The notes under the pieces are model-generated. The model saw only the letters and a list, made by a program, of their open reading frames with translations. It made no database searches and was not told where the DNA came from. From Bacteroidota bacterium (GTDB taxonomy: Bacteria > Bacteroidota > Rhodothermia > Rhodothermales > Bin80): 6,076 nucleotides of DNA. The translations under genes and the position numbers were made by a program. The stretch covers positions 1-6,076 of the forward strand of contig JAPPBZ010000077.1 in NCBI GenBank assembly GCA_026702635.1. The letters run 5' to 3'. Position 1 is the first letter of the stretch. Every line of letters begins with the position of its first letter. Of this stretch, positions 1-6,040 are shown in pieces.

Positions 1-1
1 A

Positions 2-1417
2 CTGGATACGCTTATTTTGACCAGCAATTGGATTTCTGGTCAGATCCCGTCCGAACTGGGTAACTTGACGAGCCTGAAGTGGCTATCTCTTTCTGCCAAT
101 CACCTCTCTGGTCCAATCCCTCCTGAGTTGGGTAAGCTAGCAGAACTGGAAACACTTCATATGGGAAAAAATCGGCTTTCCGGCCCAATTCCTCCCGAAC
201 TGGGGGACTTGGCGAGCCTGAAGGATCTAGTTATCGCTTTGAATCAACTCTCTGGCCCAATCCCTCCTGAGTTGAGTGAGCTGGCAAAACTGGAAGAACT
301 GATTTTGTGGAGCAATCAGCTTTCCGGCCTGATCCCGCCTGAGTTGGGTAGCTTGACTGAGCTGGTATGGCTAAACCTGGCTGCCAACCGGCTTTCTGGT
401 CCGATTCCTCCCGAACTCGGTAAACTGACGAAGCTGGCATGGCTAAACCTGGCTAGCAACCGGCTTTCTGGTCCGATTCCTCCCGAACTCGGTAAACTGA
501 CGAAGCTGGAAGAACTTGTCTTAAGTGGCGGTGCACTTTCCGGTCAGATCCCTCCCGAGCTGGGGAACTTGACGAGCCTGAAGAGGCTAGCCATAGGTTC
601 CACTTCCCTCTCCGGTCCAATCCCTCCCGAGTTGGGGAACCTAACGGCGCTGACAAGGCTATTCTTAGGCAACAATAAGCTTTCATGTCCGATCCCTCGT
701 GAGTTGGGTAAGCTGGTGGAACTGGAACAACTTAATTTGGAGGGCACTCGGCTTCCGTGTCCAATCCCCCCTGAGTTGGGTAACCTGACCAAGCTGGAAG
801 ATCTATACCTGTCAGGTATTCAGCTTACCGGTCCTATCCCTCCCGAGTTGGGTAAATTAATGTCCTTGGAGAATCTAGACCTGTCGGATAATCGGCTTTC
901 CGGTTCTCTCCCCCCTGAGTTGGGTAACCTTGTGTCCTTGAGACGCCTGAAATTGTCAAGCAATTATCTTGTGGGTTACATCCCTCGCACATTCCTTCAA
1001 CTGCGTCTTTTAGTGTTCGAATTTGATAATAACTTGGGCCACCTATGTACTCCGCCCGATGTCGAGTTTCAGGTGTGGAGCAACAAAATTCTAGGTTTTC
1101 AAGGACCGCCTACAAGGATTCATTGCATCTCTGCTCCGCCAGAGTTTGAGGTTCAAGATATTTATCCAAATCCATTTCGGGAATCAATTCGCCTGCGCTT
1201 TGATCTACCCAAGCACGCCCGAGTGAGGTTGGAAGTATATGATGTGACGGGGCGGCGCGTGCTCCTGTTACCGCCCGGTGACTTGGCCGCGGGATGGGGA
1301 CATGAAATCATCTTAAGCAATTCGACGCTCCCTTCAGGGGTCTACCTTTACCGCTTAACAGCTAACTCGTCCGAAGGAATTTCTGTGCAAGCAGGGAGCT
1401 TTGTGCGAGTTCGTTGA
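2..1417 (+). CDS. Secreted leucine-rich-repeat protein with type IX secretion C-terminal domain (5' partial)
   Basis: The reading frame is open to the left edge of the window and the codons from base 2 already fit the repeat, so the TTG at 17 is not the real start; the gene begins upstream. There are 14 consecutive 24-residue plant-type leucine-rich repeats (consensus LxxLxLxxNxLSGPIPPELGxL), bases 2 to about 1009, then a degenerate capping segment with two cysteines (LCTPPD...HC). From about base 1157 comes a type IX secretion (Por) sorting domain, with YPNPF, a VYDVTGRRV-like strand and LPSGVYLYRL. Such proteins cross the outer membrane by the type IX system and are usually attached to the surface or released; LRRs bind proteins or glycans. 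The ligand cannot be read from the sequence. Two central repeats are almost identical in DNA, showing recent duplication. The family assignment is firm; the adhesion or binding role is inference. Confidence 0.93.
   Translation: MDTLILTSNWISGQIPSELGNLTSLKWLSLSANHLSGPIPPELGKLAELETLHMGKNRLSGPIPPELGDLASLKDLVIALNQLSGPIPPELSELAKLEELILWSNQLSGLIPPELGSLTELVWLNLAANRLSGPIPPELGKLTKLAWLNLASNRLSGPIPPELGKLTKLEELVLSGGALSGQIPPELGNLTSLKRLAIGSTSLSGPIPPELGNLTALTRLFLGNNKLSCPIPRELGKLVELEQLNLEGTRLPCPIPPELGNLTKLEDLYLSGIQLTGPIPPELGKLMSLENLDLSDNRLSGSLPPELGNLVSLRRLKLSSNYLVGYIPRTFLQLRLLVFEFDNNLGHLCTPPDVEFQVWSNKILGFQGPPTRIHCISAPPEFEVQDIYPNPFRESIRLRFDLPKHARVRLEVYDVTGRRVLLLPPGDLAAGWGHEIILSNSTLPSGVYLYRLTANSSEGISVQAGSFVRVR
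362..505 (+). repeat. Near-identical tandem pair of 72-bp LRR units
   Basis: Repeat units 6 (362-433) and 7 (434-505) of the LRR gene differ at only 3 of 72 bases (GTA/GCA in codon 2, GCC/AGC in codon 8). The other units are clearly more diverged, including at synonymous positions. This points to a recent in-frame duplication of one 24-residue unit, by slippage or unequal recombination. Repeat number may therefore vary between strains. Confidence 0.9.
1157..1414 (+). other. Type IX secretion (Por) C-terminal sorting domain
   Basis: The last 86 residues or so of the LRR protein have the usual elements of a type A T9SS sorting domain: an initial YPNPF motif, a strand carrying LRFDLP, a VRLEVYDVTGRRV strand, and a final LPSGVYLYRL strand followed by a short basic tail. 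Known members are recognised by the type IX translocon and removed or retained at the surface. It marks the organism as belonging to the Bacteroidota superphylum or a close relative. Confidence 0.88.
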
Positions 1418-1545
1418 TGCATGTGAAACCATTTAGGTATTATACCAGATGTACGGACGACTCAAGTTTCCTCACGGTGGACATAGCGCGGTGAGTGGCC
1501 GGGGAGAACGTGGTATAGAAATTCCATAGGTCAGCGTTTTTTACC

Positions 1546-1579
1546 ATCCGTGTAATTATCTCTTGCTAATTACGCGGAT
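1546..1579. repeat. 13-bp hairpin, possible bidirectional terminator
   Basis: Arms 1546-1558 and 1567-1579 pair over 13 bp, with one G-T wobble, around an 8-base loop. The position between convergent genes suits a shared transcription end or an RNA-stabilising 3' structure. Neither strand has a T-run directly after the stem, so a standard Rho-independent terminator is not supported. The structure is certain; the role is inference. Confidence 0.5.
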
Positions 1580-1607
1580 CGACCTCACCACAGCATTCGC
1601 TTTTTCA

Positions 1608-1669
1608 GTTCTACCGTGACTGCTGGGGGAATGCACAATGCCCGCCCCGTTAGCCCCGAAAAGTAGAAC
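1608..1669. repeat. Nested imperfect inverted repeat of unknown role
   Basis: GTTCTAC at 1608-1614 is matched by GTAGAAC at 1663-1669. Inside them GCT/AGC and GGGG/CCCC segments can also pair, giving a long interrupted stem. It could be part of a transcript end or a small structured RNA. No T-run follows on either strand and I do not recognise a family, so this is recorded only as a structure. Confidence 0.3.
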
Positions 1670-1743
1670 AAGAAGCGATAACTTCGTAATCCATGAACGC
1701 TCCAGGCACTTGTCAATATTTAGGGCAAAGACATGTGTTGCCG

Positions 1744-3246
1744 CTAATCAACCTCCCCCATCAAACGCTTGATGAACGGGAACGCAGCAAGGGCCACAAC
1801 CCCCGAAATCCCGATAATCATCGCTACGTTGCCAAAGAGAGCTGCCGCATTCAACGTCTCCAGTTGTCCTGCAACGAGTCCTGCAAATAAATTGCCCAGT
1901 GCCGTTCCAATAAACCATACCCCCATCATTTGTCCTACCCTTCCCACGGGTGCCAACTTAGTGATTGAAGAAAGTCCAACTGGACTTAAGCTCAACTCTC
2001 CCACCGTATGCAGAAAATACATGACGACAAGCCAGACCGGAGATACCAGAGACCCATCTTCTGCATTTGCTGCACCCCAAGCAATGACAAAAAAGCCCGC
2101 CGCCAGTCCTAATAGTCCAAGAGCGAATTTTAGGGGAATGGATGGATTCCGTTTAAGTCTAGCCAGCGTAATCCAGAGAGAGCCAAATACAGGCGCAAGA
2201 ATAATGATGAACGTGGAGTTGACAGATTGGAGCCAACTGGCCGGTAATTCCCATCCTCCCAGCATCCGATCAGTTGAATCACGGGCAAATAGATTGAGGG
2301 ATGACCCCGCCTGCTCAAATCCTGACCAGAAAATAGCGGCCAGAATGAATAACCAGAAAATGACGACCAAACGCTTCTTCTCCAACTTGGTATGGTTGGT
2401 GAAAATGAGGAGGTAAGCAAAAAACGCCACTGCAATTCCGATCACTGCATACCCAAGCCCGGCAGCGAGTGTCTCCAGTGAGACCGCCTGCAGTAGCAGC
2501 GTACCTGCCACAGCGGCAATCACAAATGAGGATGCCAACACGATGTATGTGACACGTGTTTTTCTCTTCAATGCATCTTCGGATGCATCTGATTTCAGCA
2601 AGCCGGCATCCCCCAAATACTTAGTGCCCATACGATATTGAATCAATCCGAAGATCATACCTACGCCTGCCAGAGAGAATCCATAATGCCAATTGTAGGT
2701 TTCGCCCAGCAATCCAGTCAGGATTGGCCCGGCAAATGCCCCAAGATTGATTCCCATGTAAAATATCGAAAACCCTGCATCCCGCCTTGCACCACCTTCT
2801 GGATACAAGTCCCCGACCATAGTACTTACATTGGGCTTAAGCAGACCTGTGCCAATGACAATGAACATCAACCCCAAGAAAAAACTGCCGGTATCCGAGA
2901 AACCTACCAGTGGGCCAGCCATTGTGAAATGCCCCAACGCAATAATGCACCCCCCAACAAAAACCGCCTTACGCTGCCCCCAAAGATTATCTGCAATCCA
3001 TCCACCAGGTAATGCCAGGACGTACACAAAAAAAGTGTATAAGCCGTAGATCGCTCCTGCTTTGCCTTCCCCAAACTCTAATCCCGGGTTCCCTTCCGCA
3101 GCCGCAGTCGTCATAAAAAGCACCAAAAGTGCTCGCATACCGTAATAGCTAAACCGCTCCCAGAGCTCCGTAAAGAATAATGTAGAAAGCCCCCGGGGAT
3201 GGCCGAACCATTGTGCAGCATGTGGGGGTTTAGTGCCTGTTGTCAT
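1744..3246 (-). CDS. POT/PTR2-family proton-coupled peptide transporter
   Basis: A 500-residue inner-membrane protein of the major facilitator superfamily, normal length for bacterial POT transporters, with 12-14 hydrophobic segments. The family marks are in order: ExxERF in TM1 (E27, E30, R31, F32, followed by SYYG), the GGWIAD...WGQRK loop at 81-93, a TM4 lysine in LLKPN (K137), the FYMGINLGA signature at 162-170, the TM7 GFEQAGSS motif (E311), and GELSLSPVGLS in TM10 (E417). These residues serve proton coupling and peptide binding in known members, so import of di- or tripeptides driven by the proton gradient is expected. The ATG at 3246-3244 gives a normal N-terminus; no clear ribosome binding site precedes it. 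It is transcribed divergently from aspS and converges on the LRR gene. Some relatives carry other substrates, so the exact peptide range is open. Confidence 0.95.
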   Translation of the reverse strand: MTTGTKPPHAAQWFGHPRGLSTLFFTELWERFSYYGMRALLVLFMTTAAAEGNPGLEFGEGKAGAIYGLYTFFVYVLALPGGWIADNLWGQRKAVFVGGCIIALGHFTMAGPLVGFSDTGSFFLGLMFIVIGTGLLKPNVSTMVGDLYPEGGARRDAGFSIFYMGINLGAFAGPILTGLLGETYNWHYGFSLAGVGMIFGLIQYRMGTKYLGDAGLLKSDASEDALKRKTRVTYIVLASSFVIAAVAGTLLLQAVSLETLAAGLGYAVIGIAVAFFAYLLIFTNHTKLEKKRLVVIFWLFILAAIFWSGFEQAGSSLNLFARDSTDRMLGGWELPASWLQSVNSTFIIILAPVFGSLWITLARLKRNPSIPLKFALGLLGLAAGFFVIAWGAANAEDGSLVSPVWLVVMYFLHTVGELSLSPVGLSSITKLAPVGRVGQMMGVWFIGTALGNLFAGLVAGQLETLNAAALFGNVAMIIGISGVVALAAFPFIKRLMGEVD

Positions 3247-3389
3247 TACTTTTATCTGTAGTGTAGCGACGCAAGATACGAGGTCTGTTTGATTTTGTGA
3301 AATCTTCTCACGAAAAATGATTACTCCTACACGCGTATCCGGTATATTTACCGGTTGTTTGGCTCAGGCCGAAAATTCACATACTCACG
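3247..3389. promoter_or_regulatory. Divergent promoter region of the transporter gene and aspS
   Basis: The 143 bases between two divergent start codons must hold promoters for both genes. The stretch is AT-rich towards the transporter side and contains a TATATTTA-like segment inside a dyad at 3339-3354. I could not place -33/-7 or -35/-10 boxes with confidence. Neither start codon has a recognisable Shine-Dalgarno sequence. Confidence 0.55.
3339..3354. promoter_or_regulatory. CCGGTA-TATT-TACCGG dyad, candidate operator
   Basis: A perfect 6-bp inverted repeat with a 4-base AT spacer lies 35 bases before the aspS start and about 92 bases before the transporter start. Its size and symmetry fit a dimeric regulator site near a promoter, and the AT core could double as a promoter element. 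As RNA it could also form a small hairpin in the aspS leader. The dyad is seen; the function is inferred. Confidence 0.4.
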
Positions 3390-5219
3390 ATGTCTAGCTT
3401 TTCCGAAAACATTACGAATCAACATCCAGATCGAACACATACCTGCGGCAAGCTCTCGGACGTACATCTAGGCGAGCAAGTTGTACTAAAAGGTTGGGTA
3501 GATACACGGCGTGATCTAGGAGGGGTCATTTTTGTAGATCTCCGGGATCGCTATGGTCTTACGCAAATCGTGTTCTCGCCTCAGGACAACCCCGCTGCAC
3601 ATGAACTTGCAGACCGCCTGCGCAGCGAGTACGTCATATCCGTCATGGGCTTTGTTGCACTGCGCTCCCCCGAAACCGTGAATCCCAAACTCCCAACGGG
3701 GAGGATTGAGGTTCGGGTTGAAAGCCTCTGCATTCTTGCCGAATCGGAGGCCTTACCATTTTCTATCTCCAGTCATACACAAAAGACGAAGCTAGCCTCC
3801 GAAGATCTGCGCCTGAGATATCGGTACCTTGATCTCAGGAGACCGGATATGTTGCAGAAAATGATCCTGAGGCATCAGGTTTACCAGGTGATCCACCGCT
3901 ATTTTGATGCGGAGGGATTTCTTGAAGTGGAAACACCAACCCTCATGAAATCAACGCCAGAAGGTGCACGCGACTACCTGGTTCCAAGCCGGGTACATCC
4001 GGGGGCTTTCTACGCCCTTCCTCAGAGCCCACAGACCTATAAGCAGCTCCTGATGATCGGGGGACTGGATAAATATGTTCAGATCGTTAAATGCTTCCGA
4101 GATGAAGACTTGCGTGCCGACCGGCAGCCGGAGTTCACGCAGATTGATGTGGAAATGGCCTTTGCAACGGAGGAGGCAATCTATTCCCTGACCGAAGGTT
4201 TGATGGCAGCACTCTGGGACGAGGTTCTCGGCATTAAGCTACGCACCCCCTTTCCGCAACTGACCTACCAAAATGCACTCTGGAGATATGGCTCTGACAA
4301 ACCTGACCTGCGTTTTGATCTTCAGATATGCAATCTCAGTTCTGCGTTCAAAGATTCAGGATTCCGTGTATTCGATCAGGCCCTTTCTGCAGGAGGATCG
4401 GTATTGGGGCTGGTCATCCCAGAATTTGGCGACAAAGGCAGAGGGTATATGGATCGCCTGGATAAGACGGTAGTGCGCAAACAAATCGGGGCCGGAGGTC
4501 TGATTCATGTGCGAATCCCTTCCGATGGTACTCCTCCAAACTGTTCTGTAAAAAGTCATGTACTTTCGGAGGAATTTGTAACCGGGGCAATCCAGGCATC
4601 TGGGGCCAAGGCGGGAGATCTCCTGCTGATTCTTTGCGGCAAATGGCCCACGGTTCAGGAGCAAATGGGAGCCCTCCGGCTGCATATGGCCCGTGAGCTT
4701 GGCTGTATAGATGAGAGTTCCTGGCAGTTTGCATGGATTACAGAATTCCCGCTGTTGCAATGGGATGAGCGGGAAAAACGCTATTCAGCCATGCATCATC
4801 CGTTCACCTCCCCAAAAGCAGATGATCTGGAACTGCTTTCAAACGATCCCGCACATGTTCGCGCCCGCGCCTATGATATCGTGCTGAATGGAATGGAGAT
4901 CGGAGGAGGATCAATCCGTATCCATGATCAACAAGTTCAAAAACAGATGTTCGATACTCTGGGGATCCCCGACGAAGAGAGTGAAGAGCGATTTGGATTT
5001 TTACTGGAAGCTCTGCGTTATGGAGCCCCTCCGCATGGAGGAATCGCTATGGGGCTGGATCGGATCGTCATGCTACTCTCACAATCAATGTCTCTCCGGG
5101 AAGTGATTGCATTTCCAAAGACACAAAGTGCACAGGAGCCTATGTCTGGCACCCCCTCAACGGTTGAACCTGAGCGACTCAATGAATTAAACATTCGATC
5201 TATCCCGGAACCTGAATGA
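3390..5219 (+). CDS. aspS: Aspartyl-tRNA synthetase, bacterial type
   Basis: Charges tRNA-Asp with aspartate in the cytoplasm, using ATP and releasing AMP and pyrophosphate. At 609 residues it is of usual bacterial length. Order of domains: N-terminal OB-fold anticodon-binding domain (about 15-115, with CGKL...GWVDTRRDLGG), the RYRYLDLRRP linker (143-152), the class II core with TPEGARDYLVPSR and the LPQSPQ aspartate-site motif (Q212-Q215), motif 2 FRDEDLRADRQPEFTQID (236-253), the bacterial GAD insertion (roughly 310-430), then HHPFTSP, GGGSIR (505-510) and motif 3 GIAMGLDR ending at R558. The residue matching E. coli Leu30 is Leu43, as in discriminating enzymes that charge only tRNA-Asp; a His would suggest the non-discriminating type. 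The ATG at 3390 leaves a 13-residue extension before the conserved RTHTCG start and has no clear ribosome binding site. Its TGA overlaps the next start by 4 bases. Confidence 0.98.
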   Translation: MSSFSENITNQHPDRTHTCGKLSDVHLGEQVVLKGWVDTRRDLGGVIFVDLRDRYGLTQIVFSPQDNPAAHELADRLRSEYVISVMGFVALRSPETVNPKLPTGRIEVRVESLCILAESEALPFSISSHTQKTKLASEDLRLRYRYLDLRRPDMLQKMILRHQVYQVIHRYFDAEGFLEVETPTLMKSTPEGARDYLVPSRVHPGAFYALPQSPQTYKQLLMIGGLDKYVQIVKCFRDEDLRADRQPEFTQIDVEMAFATEEAIYSLTEGLMAALWDEVLGIKLRTPFPQLTYQNALWRYGSDKPDLRFDLQICNLSSAFKDSGFRVFDQALSAGGSVLGLVIPEFGDKGRGYMDRLDKTVVRKQIGAGGLIHVRIPSDGTPPNCSVKSHVLSEEFVTGAIQASGAKAGDLLLILCGKWPTVQEQMGALRLHMARELGCIDESSWQFAWITEFPLLQWDEREKRYSAMHHPFTSPKADDLELLSNDPAHVRARAYDIVLNGMEIGGGSIRIHDQQVQKQMFDTLGIPDEESEERFGFLLEALRYGAPPHGGIAMGLDRIVMLLSQSMSLREVIAFPKTQSAQEPMSGTPSTVEPERLNELNIRSIPEPE

Positions 5220-5647
5220 CCGATGCCTATGCATTATTACTACAAGATCAATTTCCTTGGGAGCGCTGGGAAAAATTAATCCTCTCCGAGGGCATCTTGC
5301 TGGATCGCCCCAAAGAAACGCCCCATCCCCGGTATCCAGATATTATTTATCCGATGGATTACGGGTTCATCTGTAATACTATAAGCTCTGACGATTCCGG
5401 TGTGGATGTATTTGTAGGCTCTGGTGGAGAGCGTCTGGTTGGAATGATCGTCACATGCGATTACCGGCAAGGGGATCAGGAGATTAAATTTCTCTGGCGC
5501 TGCCTTCCTACAGAGATTTATCTGGCGCATGGGTTCATCAATTTTGATCCTTCGAAGTTAAAGGGACGACTGATCCTTCGCTTCCCCATGAAAACACTCT
5601 GGGAAATGCAGGAGCAAAGGCTTGAGCATTCGGAAAATTTGCCGTAA
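5216..5647 (+). CDS. Small inorganic-pyrophosphatase-like protein
   Basis: A 143-residue soluble protein, shorter than classical bacterial family I pyrophosphatases (about 175). Residues 44-67 follow the family core: IYPMDYGFI (43-52) matches FYPxNYGYI, and DDSGVDVFV (59-67) matches the metal-binding DGDPVDVLV. D59 and D64 are kept, while the middle aspartate is Ser61. A later CDYRQGDQEIK segment (81-91) sits where the second acidic/Lys cluster (DEAGEDAK in E. coli) lies, with E89 and K91 as likely counterparts. The N-terminus has RPKETPHPRYPD, typical of a short, divergent group often annotated as inorganic pyrophosphatase. Expected role: splitting pyrophosphate, but the changed metal site means activity is not assured. 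The ATG overlaps the aspS stop (ATGA), so translation is probably coupled. AspRS makes pyrophosphate, which gives the pairing a plausible logic. Confidence 0.75.
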   Translation: MTDAYALLLQDQFPWERWEKLILSEGILLDRPKETPHPRYPDIIYPMDYGFICNTISSDDSGVDVFVGSGGERLVGMIVTCDYRQGDQEIKFLWRCLPTEIYLAHGFINFDPSKLKGRLILRFPMKTLWEMQEQRLEHSENLP

Positions 5648-5710
5648 ATTGGTGGGTTATTAGTTCTCTACATTCTGATCCCGTAGCTCAGTTGGAAGAG
5701 CATCTGACTT

Positions 5711-6040
5711 TAAGTCATGGAGCCTCATGCAGGAAACTGTATGAGTGGAGGCTGCTGTATGCTGGGACGCCCTAAAGCCGTCGCTACGTCGTCACACGTA
5801 AAAATGCGGCGGATAGATGGGTAATCAGCAGGCAACCTTGAATTGGGCAATCCAGTCCGTTCCGATTAACCGTGCCGGGTTATTGGGAACCATTCTGGTC
5901 CCTTTTTCCGCATGGATGCGGATTCGAGAGAGCCCTCAGAGGCCATACGCAGCCCACCCTACCCCATCAAATGGAAGGGTGAAGAGATGGTCCAGACCAC
6001 AACATGAATCCAGATGGCCGGTGAAAGCCGGTGTGGTAGG
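5711..6040 (+). ncRNA. Group I intron (IC3-like) in the anticodon loop of tRNA-Lys
   Basis: A 330-nt ribozyme-type intron between U34 and U35. P1: exon CUU (5708-5710) with GAG (5720-5722), giving the expected U-G pair at the 5' splice site. P2: 5725-5732/5737-5744 capped by GAAA. P3: GGCTGC 5750-5755/GCAGCC 5949-5954. P4: 5760-5764/5826-5830. P5: CCC 5770-5772/GGG 5819-5821, carrying a long arm (5778-5784/5806-5812, then 5785-5789/5796-5800), with J5/4 adenines at 5823-5824. P6: GGC 5831-5833/GCC 5932-5934, with a large extension. P7: GGCCAT 5941-5946/ATGGTC 5987-5992. P8: CACCCT 5955-5960/AGGGTG 5976-5981. J8/7: AAGAG. P9: ACCAC 5996-6000/GTGGT 6033-6037, with a GAAA-capped hairpin at 6018-6031. 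Terminal omega-G is 6040. No homing endonuclease is present. The order and the GAGCC-P2-GTGGA flanks match the cyanobacterial tRNA-Leu intron as I recall it. Self-splicing is expected but unproven. Confidence 0.93.
5834..5931 (+). other. Extended P6 arm of the intron with two hairpins
   Basis: Nearly 100 bases separate the two short P6 strands. They include a hairpin at 5885-5902 (GGG-bulged A-ACCA paired with TGGTCCC, loop TTC) and a perfect 6-bp hairpin at 5907-5912/5917-5922 with a TGGA loop. This arm, with the long P5 arm, accounts for much of the intron's size above that of compact tRNA introns. A role in tertiary folding is possible but not shown. Confidence 0.6.

Larger units (their letters stand above)
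1418..1743. other. Non-coding gap between convergent genes
   Basis: These 326 bases lie between the stop of the LRR gene and the stop of the transporter on the opposite strand. I see no convincing gene. Short frames that enter it lack family motifs and run antisense into the transporter. It holds two inverted repeats, annotated separately, and a T6 run at about 1537-1542 with no strong hairpin before it. Both flanking transcripts probably end here, but no textbook intrinsic terminator is visible for either. Confidence 0.7.

Noticed and set aside
17..19. TTG as the start of the LRR protein
   Set aside because: The frame is open to the window edge, and the five codons before it complete the first LRR unit, so the gene continues upstream.
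231..792. Several - strand frames over the LRR repeats
   Set aside because: They are antisense translations of the 72-bp repeat, which explains their repetitive sequence.
1537..1542. T-run as an intrinsic terminator for the LRR gene
   Set aside because: No stable GC-rich hairpin precedes it on the + strand; the strong hairpin comes after it.
1769..2416. 215-residue frame on the + strand
   Set aside because: It lies antisense to the clear peptide transporter gene, has low-complexity composition, and shows no family motifs.
4356..4760. 134-residue frame on the - strand within aspS
   Set aside because: It is wholly antisense to a conserved part of AspRS and shows no recognisable domain.
5677..5720. 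Unspliced tRNA with anticodon UUA, a possible stop-codon suppressor
   Set aside because: Reading straight on from the 5' exon gives CTTTAAG, but the following bases form no T-arm; the real 3' half is at 6041-6076 and restores a UUU anticodon.
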